Assembly (NCBI GenBank): GCA_964006375.1
Contig: OZ023265.1
Coordinates: 14,326,752-14,390,751 of the forward strand
Reading direction: 5' to 3'
DNA from: Tillus elongatus
Taxonomy: Eukaryota; Arthropoda; Insecta; Coleoptera; Cleridae
Length of the DNA: 64,000 bases
The position numbers and the translations under genes are program-made. This document shows positions 24,900-36,689 of the stretch, in pieces (position 1 is the first letter of the stretch; each line of letters opens with the position of its first letter). The notes beneath the pieces were generated by a model. It saw nothing but the letters and a program-made list of their open reading frames with translations. It searched no databases and had not been told where the DNA came from.

Positions 24900-26400
24900 G
24901 CCGTGTGTGTAGGTAGGTGTATCCTTTTGTAAGCTGTGTGAAAAAACTCGTCGGCCAAGTAAATCTTTTTTGGTTTGGAAAAATGTTGTATCCCTGTAAA
25001 TAATAAAGCTATTTTGACGAAATTTAGCACATTGGTTTAGTGTATTACAGAAAATACTCTGCATAGCAGCATATTTGATGTGGGAATTCGTATAAAATTG
25101 GCGACGATTTTTAGTAGGTACTTTGTTATTTTAAATCAAAGAATGATTTTTCTTAGATGTTCTTTTAAACGCGGTTAAAGTTTTCTAAATATAGTTATTA
25201 TTGTTCTTTGATTGTTGCCATGACTTGCCTAATAATGCAGTAAAGGGAGAAACCAGTCACAGCGAAGAAAACAAGGTATTGCGAAGCCTTGAAAAAAACT
25301 GTATCCGTCTGTATTTGTTAATTCTTGTTCTTTTAATACCCTGACTTTGTGTATAAATCAATTAGCTTTAAATAAAATATCAATTTTCATTAATACCATT
25401 ATCTTATCTGTTTCATCTATAACAAACCCACACAAATTACCTAACAAAGAACTGAAAATACTATCGAATATCATTGCATTATTGCATGACCACCCAATCT
25501 CAAACAAAACAACAGCTTATCCATTGTCATACCCCAAATACTGGTTTTGCAGATTCAGCCCCTAAGCGAATAAAATCGAATATCTATTCTTAAATCTAAA
25601 GGTAGATTCCAACGACGGCGTCGAGTCCACTGCTGCATAAAAACGAATATCTCAGAGGCAGGTGTCCGAGTTCTAGTCCTCGTGTGTACCTCGGTCCAAC
25701 CTATACACACATTCTCACAATAAAACGAAGGAGGCACCAAACAATAGATTCATTCAAAGCAAGCAGAAGACTGCCAGCAGCCAGCAGCCAAAACAGCTAA
25801 AGCGAAGTAATACTTCTGAGATTGCTTTTACATAGTGCTCGGGCTTCATCCATCATTTAGTTCGACAATACGGCGAGTATTGAACCTACGTGAGCATATT
25901 GTGGCTATAACAATTCAGAGCTATTCATATGTCGTCCACAGAATAGGTAAATTTACTCCTATGGCTCTGTTTACCGTTTTATAACGTTCACATAAATGGG
26001 CGACAAAACGGTCAGATTAGGTTGTAAGGGTTTCATGTTATAGTGAAATATTGTCGGGATTTGTCTCTTCTGAAATAGTTTATTATAACGCAAAATGTAG
26101 TAAACTTTTATAGGACAACTAATATGTTTTTAATTATTTCTTGCTTTCCATGCTCAGTTTAACAAATAATGTGTGCTTTTAAATTCAATAACTAGCTGTG
26201 GTTTAAAGAGGGAGATATATTTACTGATTGATCAGCAACGTATCTCTATGCTTCCGACTGCGCCACGTTGAGTGATAGTGTTTTTACCAGTGAATAAGAC
26301 TTTTATTAGTTGCTATAAATAAGCAGAATATCCTCATTTATATAAACGCAGTGGCCAATTTAAATGCATGCACACATACATTCCGAAACACAATTTATTT
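24900..26400. other. Mostly unassigned AT-rich DNA
   Basis: 24900-25070 resembles a very diverged composite body (TCCTTTTGTAAG, CTCGTCGGCCAAG). The remainder, including a GC-richer patch at 25560-25800, shows no feature I can name. Confidence 0.4.
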
Positions 26401-26402
26401 AT

Positions 26403-26433
26403 TAGTGAATTAAAAAAAATCGTTAATGAGGAG

Positions 26434-26500
<67 letters not shown>

Positions 26501-27072
26501 ACCCATAACTCAAAAAATAATAGACCAATCTTGATCAAATTGGGTGAGTACCTTCCTTTTGCAAGTGGATTAGATAAGTTCGTTAGCCAGGAAAATCGGA
26601 CCAGGTTTTACCGGAAAATTTTGTGTTTTTCTTCTAAAAAAATTCGTATATCCGGAAACGACAAAGTAAGGGCAACCAAATTTGATACGCGTGTTTGTAT
26701 TATGAAGAGTGAACCAAAATTTAGGCCTCTAGCTTTAAAGACAAAGAAGTTATGGGCAGGTAAAGAAACAAATTTTGGAGTTTTCCTAAAAACGTCAAAC
26801 TCGCAATTTTAAACGTCAAAATTTGCAATGTTTAGGCAAAGAACGTGAAACAAATACGTATTTTGAAAAGAAAATGTTGCAAGAATAGTGTTCTGCAAAC
26901 TCTCAAGTTTCAGATTCAACCGTCATTGCCCTCCATTTTAGTAAAATATTTACAGAAAATTCATTTCAAATAGACCCTTTCTCTGATGCTTTGGCTGTCG
27001 GTTTAGTTAAGTTGATGCTTTCGCTGTAGGTTTAGTTAAGTTTATGGTTTAACGGTCTATAACTTTTTTAAG
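26403..27072 (+). repeat. Composite repeat, partial copy
   Basis: End A (TAGTGAATTAAAAAAAATCG) is followed within 30 bp by the AT array, so the GCGCGAACTAGG segment was lost. CCATAACTCAAAAAATAATA and the body continue to the conserved TTTCTCTGATGCTTTGGC at about 26985. Confidence 0.8.
26437..26497. repeat. (AT)n microsatellite
   Basis: AT array in a composite copy. Confidence 0.95.
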
Positions 27073-27640
27073 TTAATTTTCGTAGAACAAATTCGTTAAT
27101 GCATTTTTGCATTTTTTTATCGAAATATGATGCGTTTGTAAGAAAAAATCTGGACGCAGTAAGTGCGTTTTGGTAGAATTTTCGGTAAGTTTGCAGTTTA
27201 GCTCTCGAAAGATTTTCAAAAAACTGTTTTCACAAACCTGCCTAAATCACCTACCACCACCCCCACCCCTGGATCTACAAATCACAATAAACATTTCTTG
27301 TTCACATCCCCCATGGAAGTTACGGGACCAGGAGTGAGTAGGGGTGTATATTTTTTTTTACGTAATTTTCGTAGAACAAATTCATTAATGCATTTTTGCA
27401 ATCTTTATCGAAATATGATGCGTTTGTAAGAAAAAATTCTGGACGCAGTAAGTGCGTTTTGGTAGCGAATTTGCGGTACATTTGCAGTTTACCCCCCGAA
27501 CGCTTTTCAAAAACTGTTTTCAGAAACCTGCCTAGGGCCCCCCTGGATCCACAAATCCCAAGAAATTTTTTTCGTTCACACCCCCCCAAGGAAGTTACGG
27601 GATCAGGAGCGAGTAGAGTTGCTGGGCGGGGTAGGTAGTA
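27073..27640 (+). repeat. Tandem duplication of about 290 bp
   Basis: TAATTTTCGTAGAACAAATT at 27073 recurs at 27363, and both units continue through TCTGGACGCAGTAAGTGCG, CAAAAACTGTTTTC, GAAGTTACGGGA and CAGGAG. Each unit contains an inverted end B-like motif of the composite family. Confidence 0.8.
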
Positions 27641-27706
27641 AAAATGAAATATGAGCAGAAAATTCGAATAAAACGGGCTTGAAAGCTGTCTTTTTCACAT
27701 CTTGGA

Positions 27707-27861
<155 letters not shown>

Positions 27862-28224
27862 AAAATGAAACAGACCGATTTGCGTCCAGAGATGAGAAAC
27901 GCTGAAAGACGTCAATTTTAATATTGAGGGGAACATGTTTTGACATAAAACTCAACTTTGTCACATCAACCCCTCAAGGGTGGTGATAACAACCCTTATA
28001 TTTTAAATAGGGAACATGAGTCGAGTGTTACATCATTTGAAATCTCTTTCTTTTCTCAATTCAGCACACAATTTTTTTTTTGAAGTTTTCTCAACTCGTT
28101 TCAAAATTATTCACAGTTAGGGTTGTAAGAACTTGTTTCATTCATTGTGATATGAAATGCACTAATTAGTCAATTTTTCGTTAAAAAAACTAAAAAACAA
28201 AACCAAACGTTCAAAAATGTTTAT

Positions 28225-29285
28225 TCAGTTGAGTAAGTGTTCAAATTGTTGATCACCAGCTACCATACAAAAGTACAAATTTTGTTCAAAACGAGCTCTG
28301 ACATTCTGGAGCATTTGTGGAGTTATTAGACGGCATTCTTCAACAATGCATCGTCGTAATTCTTCCAGTTCTGTTGCGTAAATTCTTCTCTTTAAATGAC
28401 CTCATAGAAAGAAGTCTAAAGGAGTTAAATGCGGTGATCTAGGGGGCCACTGAATAGCATCTCTACGCCCAACATATTGTTCCGGAAACTCTCTGTTCAA
28501 AAACTCCCTAACATGTTGTGAAAAATGCGGATGAGCTCCATCTTGTTGAAACACTAATTGATAGCGATCATCATTTTCAACAATGTCAATTAGTGAAGGG
28601 TAAACGATATCTTCTAGTAACTCCAAATACGTTTCGCCACTCAAATTGCCATCAAGAAAAACTGGTCCGATTAAACGGTCTCCAAAAATGCCAGTCCAGA
28701 CATTCAATTTCTGTGGAGTTTGAATGTGGACTTCGTGAAAATTTCTTGTATTATTATCTGCCCAATAACGACAATTATGACGATTGACTGCAGAGTTTAA
28801 TAAAAACGTACACTCCTCTGAAAAACAGAAATTGAACAGAAAGTTCCCGTTATCAGCTATTCGTGCAGTCATAACTTCACAAAACTCTAGCCGACGAACA
28901 AAATCATCTTCATTCAGTTGTTGTACAAGATGAATTTTATACGGGTGAAATTTATTATGCTTCAATATTCGCTGACTAGTTCTTCTTTTGATGTTTGAAA
29001 CAGTGGCCAATTTTCTCGTGCTCAAAGTTGGGTCTGCAGCAATTTGTCCTAAAACTTCAATCTCAGTAGTCTCATTTCTAACCGGAAATTCACGTTCAGG
29101 ATCCCGATTTTGTTGGCTACTGAACCACTTTGTCGAAACTTTGCAACTAACTCCAAAATGTATTTTCTGTTAACACGTCTGTTCGGATGTCGTTCATTAA
29201 ACAAATTTGCGGTACGGTTAGCACAGTCATCGTTTCGGAAAAAAAGAGTAATTATTTCAACTCTTTCTTCTACAGAATACACCAT
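28225..29285 (-). pseudogene. Transposase, DD41D-like spacing, nearly full length
   Basis: About 350 codons from MVYSVEERVEIITLF (29285) to FEHLLN and TGA (28225). Order: N-terminal helix-turn-helix (NERHPNRRVNRKYI), STRKLATVSNIKRRTSQRIL, then HPYKIHLVQQL and the catalytic core. FCFSEECTF has Glu where the first Asp is expected. QQDGAHPHF keeps the second Asp; SPHLTPLDFFL keeps the third, with 41 residues between them. One frameshift near 29030 joins the two halves, and TGG has become TGA just after DFFL (about 28404). The protein should cut and rejoin DNA at the TIRs; this copy cannot as written. Confidence 0.85.
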
Positions 29286-29347
29286 TGTGAAATTAATTTT
29301 CGGTAACCAGCAAGTATCAAACCGACCGATAAACTGAAATAATAAAC

Positions 29348-29455
29348 CGCATTTCTCTCATTCGGATAAGAAATGTTCTGATAGTCCATTTTTTGTTTAC
29401 AAACCAAAAAAACATTGACTATCAGCGCATTTCTTATCGGAATGAGAGAAATGCG
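29348..29455. repeat. Subterminal hairpin, arms about 43 bp
   Basis: Starts CGCATTTCTCTCATTC and ends with the complementary GAATGAGAGAAATGCG, enclosing a roughly 25-bp T/A-rich loop. It lies between the transposase start and the right TIR and has no partner on the left side. Confidence 0.8.
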
Positions 29456-29759
29456 TTTTTGCGTCTTCAACTGTGAATAATTTTTAAACGAGTTGATAAA
29501 ACTTCCAAAAAAATTAGTGTGCTGAATTCAGAAAAGAAAAAGCTTTCAAATGATGCAAGACTCGACCCATGTTCCCTATTAAAAATATAAGGGTTGTTAT
29601 CGCCACCCTTAAGGGGTTGATGTGACAAAGTTGAGTTTTATGTCAAAACATGTCCTTATCAATATTAAGATTGACGTCTTTTAGCGTTTCTTAAAAAAAA
29701 GTTTCTCTGGACGCAAATCGGTCTGTTTCGTTTTCAATGCGCCACCCTATATTAAAGTT

Positions 29760-30530
29760 ACCGCTAAAACAAGTAAAATTAATAATAAATCACTTCCTAT
29801 TATATTGTGTATCAGTCTAGACAGTTGAGCATGATACAAAAACGTCCGATTTAAAACAACAAAGTGAAGTTGAGCTAAACATAAATCTACTCGGCGAAAC
29901 TTAGTAAATAAATAACATTTTACTTCGTGATGATGTGACGATAAAACATCGATAGTCTTTATCCTCGGCTATCATTTTCAGTAAAGTTTCCCTATTATCG
30001 TGTTCACTCGGGGCTATAATCTGTGACTAGTGTATAAGTAAATCTTAAACAGCGCAACATTGTCACGCTATCCTGAAAAAAGAGTACAGTATAATGTACT
30101 TCGTGTACATTTGGCTTTACGTAATTATGAGTAATTAGGTAGTTAACATCTAATAACTTCTTTTCACGGCACGTCATTGTTTGAATTCTTATAACACGGT
30201 TACATTAACACACCAAATGTTTGGAATCTAGGGAATCTCTGGCAGAAAACGCAAATATTTATGATTAACGAAGACTGATTTGTTGCTTTATAAAATAGCT
30301 AAAGTAACCGTCAACGGTTTTATGATGAAAAATAGATTATTTGATTCTCTAGTGTGAACGGCTCATTGCCAGGCTGATCTTTTTTTATAAAAATGAGGTA
30401 TATTTTCTATGCTCATCTTATGGTCAAGAAATGAAGTAACATGGTTTTCGCTGCTAGATTTTTTGTAAAATATATTAGCTATCATTTTAACGATGGCGTT
30501 TCTATCTGCTTCTGGCCATTCTTTCACTCA
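29760..30530. other. Unassigned AT-rich DNA
   Basis: No repeat end, ORF or RNA motif recognised. Confidence 0.4.
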
Positions 30531-30533
30531 TTT

Positions 30534-30841
<308 letters not shown>

Positions 30842-32970
30842 TGTAACGATTCACTTTTTCATGTGGCCTCGTTACTGGTTTAATAATACTTAGAAAACCC
30901 CCAGATATCTTAAATAATGATTAAAAACCCTATCTATATTAAATACTTCAAGTTTTGGATTTCAAAAATTATTTGATGAAAAGTCGCCAAAATTTAACTA
31001 CCCTAGACTCCGTGCTGCAGGTTAGGAAAGCACGTTAAAAATTCAAACATCTAAAGACGCAGTACAGCTTTGTTAGTAATTGATGTGTCGCATTTTCCTA
31101 GAAGGGCGTTTAAGTAAACAAAATATCCACTGAGAATGTTCTAGAACAAATTATTATTTCATCTGATTGAAAATTCGTTAGGTAAGGTACGAGTTCATTT
31201 TCAATGTTAAGGGGGAGCCGAGAATGTATCTGCAACTCTGTCCTGAAATTAACCTTGAAGGCCCTGAACTATAGACGAGGGACGTAGGTGTTGAGGGAAA
31301 AAGAATTCGATTCTAGGGAAGAACAGACGTTAGCTCGAGAGGAGTCGACCCTGGGATGTTACCGCGTAAACACCTTTTAATTGCGCTGCTGAAAATTATC
31401 TTAAAAAGGGGTTATAAAACCCTTTCTGTTATATATACTACCTAATAATAATTGTCAGTAATTGTTTAAAGTCATTTAAGCGGCTTTTGAATAAACGCCG
31501 TGTTTAGCATAAAAACGCGAGATAACAGTGATCCTTTGTTTCCGACCTGATGTATTTCTAACATCAGAAAGAGTTTCTGAGTATTAGCGAATTTTGAGTC
31601 AATTGGCAGTAAATGCCACTTGAGCCAATTTATGTTTTAATTGTTGTTTAAAAAGTTTTCGTCAAAGTAATTTAGCGTATCGACATAGAGGATAAATTGT
31701 CTCCTAGTATTGGAACAACAAAATACACCAGCCCAATAACAGCTAATGGGAAGTACCAATCATTCTCTCCAGCATTCCCTCTCTTATTGAAGATTGTGAG
31801 TTTGTGTCAGGCACTGATAGCTCATCCCAGTTGGAAAGCATCTGTATGCATTATCAGGTAACTCAATGCAGGACTTGATGAGTCGTTATAGATCCTATCT
31901 ATATAAAGCAGCAGAATTTCTCAAGCAGCAATGTAATATTTGAACCCTTAAAACTTGAACTTTCAAAATAACGTAATCAAGCTTCAACCAAAATAGTGTA
32001 AGGGAGGTGCTGTTAGGATAACTGTAAATTTTCTGTTTAATCTTAGAATTTTGTCAATTTTGTGAATTTAAATACATATTTCTTGAAGTTGTAATTAGCA
32101 AATTTCGTCTGTAAAATATATAACCTGTACATTCTTTTTAATATCTCTCACTTTCAATCAGCAATGTAGAAATTTCACGTAAGAATTTTTTATATAGAGC
32201 CTCACTCAAAGAACTGACCAGTCAAGTTAAAAAAAAAATTAACCTAGTTGATTGACAAACGTCAAGTATTTTACCTAACAATTTGTGTTTGCTTTTGAGT
32301 TGTAAAATACAGCATTTCACTTTTAATATACCTCAAGTAGCTAATGTCAATATTTTAGTGACATACAACCATCTTTATCTTATTATTTTGTCATATGTAT
32401 GTAAAATGATAATTTATTTTCTTGAAGTTCTTGCTGTTTAAGTGATTTTTATTTGTGTATGATTAATGTTCATTTGAGATTTACCAACCATGCTTATTTA
32501 ATTTTGCTTCCTATTCCAAATTTAATTTATATGAATAAATTTAATACTTTGTTACATTAACCTATGTGTTTAATTGAAAAGTAATTCCTAACCAATATTT
32601 CTCATATTTGGCGGCGACTCAATAGATAATTCTGACTACCTTTTTCCAAAATATCTACTACAATTAAAAAAAAAGTAACCAGGTTCTGATCAGGGGATCC
32701 AACAAATATGGGACGTCTGACAGAACAACTCAGAACTAGGTAAGTAGTAAGCTTTATTTCTTAACATCTTGTGACCCTACCAGTCTTTCTCATCTTGCAA
32801 ATAATAAAATCTGATAGATAGATACATTGGGTTATGCTTAACAGCTAATGGTGACCTCACTATCAACCGGATTTAGATCCAGTTGAGGTCAATCTTTAGA
32901 TAACAGCTTTTCCGCTTACTACATAATATTTTGCATCATACTGATGGTAAAAGTTCTTTTATTTCAATGA
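30842..32970 (+). mobile_element. Insertion of 2.1 kb, LTR-retrotransposon-like
   Basis: Interrupts a composite repeat with GATT on both sides (30838-30841 and 32971-32974), a likely 4-bp TSD. It begins TGTAACGATTC, has a TATAAAA at about 31410, AATAAACGCC at about 31488 and TTTGGCGGCGACTC at 32610, which could be a primer-binding site just after an LTR ending CTCA. No gag or pol is visible and the right end is not a clear LTR. It could be an LTR plus a stub of internal sequence, or another element type. Confidence 0.4.
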
Positions 32971-33429
32971 GATTTTGATAAAATTCGCCACATACCTTCC
33001 TTTTGCAAGTGGCTTGGCTAAGTTCGTTAGTCAGGAAAATCGGCCCAGGTTTTCTTGGAAAATTTGGTGTTTTCTATCGAAAAAAAATTATATTTCTGGA
33101 AATAAAAAAGTGAGGGCAACCAAATTTGGTAGGCTGGTTTCGGTCATAAAGAGTATCATTTATACCAAAATTCAGACCCCTATCTTAAAAGAGAAAAAAG
33201 TTAGAGGTAAATTAATTTTTAATTAATTAAATCTGATTCAAAAAAGTTCACACGTCAAAAGTGATTGATCAGAATGTGAGTGAAAAATACTACAAGAAAT
33301 GACTAACAAGCCCCTAGATATGTTTGTTTTCCTTGTTTTGGTCAAGATATGAGCAAAAAATCCATTGTAAATCAAAATGGTTTTGTGTGAATTCCAAAAC
33401 CTTGAAAAATGGGATATACGTACCAGCGA

Positions 33430-33512
33430 ATGCATGTAGTGCGTAGCTCGGCTAGGCACCAGTACATCTTATAATCGACTCCCGCATGATGAGTTCTAAT
33501 CCCAGTTAGTGA
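33430..33512 (+). ncRNA. tRNA-Ser-like pseudogene or SINE head (left arm)
   Basis: GCGTAGCTCGGCTAGGC resembles a degraded A box and GAGTTCTAATCCC a B box. It aligns with the better-preserved inverted copy at 35163-35252. Not a functional tRNA. Confidence 0.35.
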
Positions 33513-33762
33513 CTTTACTTTTTATCAATTTTTTTTTAGTCACATTTCACTTTACAGTTATCTAATCTAATTGTTGTTATTCCAATGAATTTTTTGGCGA
33601 GTTTTTGTATACAAAATAATTTGATAAAGAGGACATGAAAGTTTTCAGACTTAATTTCATTTAAATAGCATATCTGGTTGTTTGTTCTTGCTCTAACTTA
33701 GTGAAACCGTTCCATATTTAGTACAGTCGTAGACTTTCCCGTGGCTTCACAAGTGCTTGTTT

Positions 33763-33890
33763 TAGGGAACTTTCTTAAAAAAAAAGCACTAACGAGGAGA
33801 TCCCGACTTTTGAAGTTTGAAAAAATTTCTTCAAATGAGCGCGAACTAGGCCCTCTAGAACCCATATATAGGGTCAGTTTCAATTATATA
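33763..33890 (+). repeat. Composite repeat, end A
   Basis: GAGGAGATCCCGACTTTTGA and GCGCGAACTAGGCCCTC run up to CAGTTTCAATTATATA, where the PLE begins. Confidence 0.8.
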
Positions 33891-34009
33891 TGTTCAGAAA
33901 GATTTCCGCGGTCTTTAATGTGAGACATACTTGGTTCTCGGGTTGAACCGCGTCCAGAATTTATGAAAACTCGACGTTTCGGCTCCTGTTTTGGAGCCAT
34001 TTTCAAGAG

Positions 34010-34380
34010 GTAAAGCAAATATATAAGGAAACTCTAAGGCCCCAATCTACCTACTCCTTAGAGCGGTGGACAAATGTGGGTTGGGTTGGTTTCAAGAGGT
34101 AAAGGAAATATGTAAGGACACTCTAAGGCCTCAATCTGCCTACTCCTTAGAGTGGTGGACAAAGGTGGGTAAAGGAAATATGTAAGGACACTCTAAGGCC
34201 TCAATCTGCCTACTCCTTAGAGTGTTGGACAAAGGTGGGTAAAGGAAATATGTTATGGACACTCTAAGGCCTCAATCTGCATACATCTTAGAGTGGTGGA
34301 CAAAGGTGGGTAAGGGAAATATGTAAAGACACTCTAAGGCCTCAATCTGCCTACTCCTTAGAGCGATGGATAAAGGTGGG
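34010..34380 (-). repeat. Five-unit 70-bp tandem repeat in PLE terminal repeat
   Basis: Units with CTCTAAGGCCTCAATCTGCC and TAGAGTGGTGGACAAAGG begin at about 34010, 34099, 34169, 34239 and 34310. The equivalent region at 14.8 and 16.3 kb has one unit, so it expanded in this copy. Confidence 0.9.
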
Positions 34381-34479
34381 TTGGGTTGTGGTAGCTCGAT
34401 TACGGGGCCTCAATCTGCCTACTCCCCAAATCTCGCCGGAGATCGTCTGTAGGGTCTCAGTGTGTTCAACCCTAGGCCT

Positions 34480-34735
34480 CAGAGAGATCTCTCTGAGCAT
34501 GACCAATTTCTATGAGGTGGCAACTAAAAGCTGAACTGACGTTATCAGCATTGTTTCTGCTTCTGAGGTGTTCGGAAATTATGGCGTTTAGAGCTCTCCC
34601 AGTTCTACCAATGTAGACAGTATTGGAATCAGGATCTCCACAGCTAAGGCAATTAATTCCTGACCACTTTAGGAGGGGATGGCGTGTTTATTGTGAACTA
34701 ACATTTTGTTCAAGGTGTTCTTCGACTTGTAAGCG
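34480..34735 (-). pseudogene. PLE GIY-YIG endonuclease fragment
   Basis: The minus strand reads GINCLSCGDPDSNTVYIGRT and then GRALNAIISEHL in one frame: a GIY-YIG core with GIN in place of GIY, the paired Cys, and the Arg/Glu region. It is related to but clearly different from the 16.7-17.2 kb copy. Truncated at both ends. Confidence 0.8.
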
Positions 34736-34757
34736 AATTTTACATACATGGTCTCTC

Positions 34758-34760
<3 letters not shown>

Positions 34761-34828
<68 letters not shown>
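34761..34828. repeat. (AT)n microsatellite
   Basis: AT array between the PLE fragment and an inverted composite end A. Confidence 0.95.
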
Positions 34829-34831
<3 letters not shown>

Positions 34832-34922
34832 TGATAGTTCACGCTCATTAGAAGAAATTTTTTCTAAATTTAAACGTCGGGATCTCCTCATTAGTGATTT
34901 TTTTTTAAAGAAAATTCACTAA
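34829..34922 (-). repeat. Composite repeat, end A (inverted)
   Basis: GTTCACGCTCATTAGAAGAA and TCGGGATCTCCTCATTAGTG lead to the fold-back AAGAAAATTCACTA. Confidence 0.8.
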
Positions 34923-35162
34923 AACAACCACTTGTGAAGCCACGGAAAAAGTCTACGACTGTATTAAATATGGAACAGTTACAATAAGTTAGGGCAAAAA
35001 CAAACAAGCAGATATGCTAATCAAATTGATTAAGTCTTAAAAGTTTTCATCTCCTCTTTACTAGTTTTTTTATACAAAAACTCATTAAAAAAACATCGGA
35101 ATAAGAACAGTCTGATCAGATAACGGTAAAGTAAAATGAGACTTCAAAAAATTGATAAAAAG

Positions 35163-35252
35163 TAAAGTCACTACCTAGGATTATAACTTGTCATATATGA
35201 CTCGATTATCTGATGAACAGGGCTTAATCCACTCGGCCACGGTCGACATGAC
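35163..35252 (-). ncRNA. tRNA-Ser-like pseudogene or SINE head (right arm)
   Basis: The minus strand has GTGGCCGAGTGGATTAAG, which fits the polymerase III A box of serine/leucine tRNAs, and GTTATAATCC about 50 bases on, a B box with two changes. No paired acceptor stem is evident, so a tRNA-derived SINE head or pseudogene is likely. Confidence 0.5.
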
Positions 35253-35519
35253 AGGTGTATGTACTAGCAGGTATATCCGGTAGCATGTTCATTGTCTGAC
35301 GTCTTTACTGTTTACATCAAACAATTTTTATTTGTAATGGATTTTTTGCGCATATTTTAACGAAATGAAGGAAAATAACGACTCAGACACAGATCTAGGG
35401 GCTTGTTAGTCATTTCGTGTCGTATTTTTAACTAACATTTGTAATTCTACCATAATTATCAATTTTGACGTTTTAACTCTCTAATCAGATTTAATTAATT
35501 AAAAATTAATTTACCTTTA

Positions 35520-36199
35520 CATCACCGAATTACTAAAATTTCTTGAAAAATATAGTCTAATCCACGACAGGCAGTATGGATTCCGTCAGTGCAGATCGAC
35601 TGCCAGAAGCGGCTGCTAAGAAATTAGGTTTCCTCTTCCGGGCTCGCAAATACTTTTCACCAGCTAATCTCTATACCTTATATACTTCACAAATAAGGCC
35701 AAACCTCGAATACTGCTTCCACATTTGGGGTGCCGCTGCCGCTTCTGCACTAGCTATTCTGGACTCCATTCAAAAGAGACCTATACGTCTTATCGGTGAC
35801 CCTACCCTCACTCAAAGGCAGCCATCCCTTGCCCACCGACGTGCCGTTGGTGACCTCTCTCTCTTTTATAGATATCTGCACGGGCACTGCTCAGAGGAGC
35901 TTTCCTCCATAGTTCCCCCACCTGCTGCCCCCAACAGATGTACCAGGGGAACAGAGCAAATGCACCCTTTTACTGTCCAGGTCACCAGACTTAGAACATC
36001 TTGTTATGCCCGCTCTTTTGTCCCGAGGACTTCCAAGTTGTGGAATTCCTTGCCGGCACATGTTTTTCCTTCTCCTCCGAACCTCCAAACCTTCAAGTCC
36101 AGAATTAACAAGCTGCCTCTTTCCTCCTTGTCAACACCCACGGTACGATAGTATTTAGGCTGTAAGCCCTCGTGGTGTGTTGTTGAAATTAAAAAAAAA
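35520..36199 (+). mobile_element. Family A retrotransposon, copy 2 (internal deletion)
   Basis: Flanked by the duplication ACCTTTA (35513-35519 and 36200-36206). It starts at the RT fingers region (QYGFRQCRSTA) and jumps straight to EAAAKKLGFLFRARKYF, removing about 670 bp that hold the catalytic palm, with the short microhomology TGC at the join. The rest runs in one 191-codon frame (35576-36151) to SLSTPTVR and the poly(A) tail. Confidence 0.9.
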
Positions 36200-36206
36200 A
36201 CCTTTA

Positions 36207-36414
36207 ACTTTTGTGTCTTTTTACATAGAGATCTGAATTTCGGTACATAGGATACCCTTTATGACAGAAGCCAGCGTACCAAATTCCGTTGCCCTTACTA
36301 TGTTATTTCCGGAGATTTTTATCGAAAGATTTTCCTGGCTAACGAACTTGTCTAAGCCAAGAATTTCTTCCAAGTCGGCTAATTATTTTTTAATTATTTT
36401 AGTACATCGGTGTG

Positions 36415-36500
<86 letters not shown>

Positions 36501-36629
36501 ACAAAACAATTGAAACTGACCCCGGATATGGGTTATAGGGGGCCTAGTTCGCGCTCATTTGAGGAAAATTGACAAAATTCAAAAGTCGGGATCTCCTCAT
36601 TGGTGAATTTTTTAAAAGATAATTCACTA
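36207..36629 (-). repeat. Composite repeat, inverted partial copy
   Basis: Body, CATCGGTGTGACACATACAT, the AT array (36423-36497), GGCCTAGTTCGCGCTC and end A fold-back. A separate end B (CTACCATAAATCATTTGCTG) lies at 36644-36686. Confidence 0.8.
36423..36497. repeat. (AT)n microsatellite
   Basis: AT array in the inverted composite copy. Confidence 0.95.
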
Positions 36630-36689
36630 AAAACACTATTCGTATGCAAATTCGCTACCATAAATCATTTGCTGCGTCGGTGCTTTTTA

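Larger units (their letters stand above)
33891..34760 (-). mobile_element. Penelope-like element fragment (same family as 14.7-17.2 kb)
   Basis: The terminal repeat (TTCAGAAAGATTTCCGCGG at 33894, ATCTCGCCGGAGATCG at 34430) is joined to an endonuclease fragment at 34480-34735. It lies between TATATA and an (AT)n array inside a composite repeat, so it probably inserted into the array. RT is absent. Confidence 0.85.
32971..36629. repeat. Large inverted repeat around a PLE fragment
   Basis: Left arm 32971-33890 and right arm 34829-36629 (minus the family A insertion at 35520-36199) are inverted copies in the same order: composite body, AATTAATTTTTAATTAATTA, a 500-bp unique block with a tRNA-like segment, GTCGTAGACTTTCC-type sequence, and composite end A. 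By eye the arms are roughly 75-85 percent alike. The centre holds a PLE fragment and an (AT)n array. Confidence 0.8.

Noticed and set aside
34010..34380. CRISPR-like array
   Set aside because: Units are fully repetitive without unique spacers and lie in a PLE terminal repeat; the DNA is eukaryotic.
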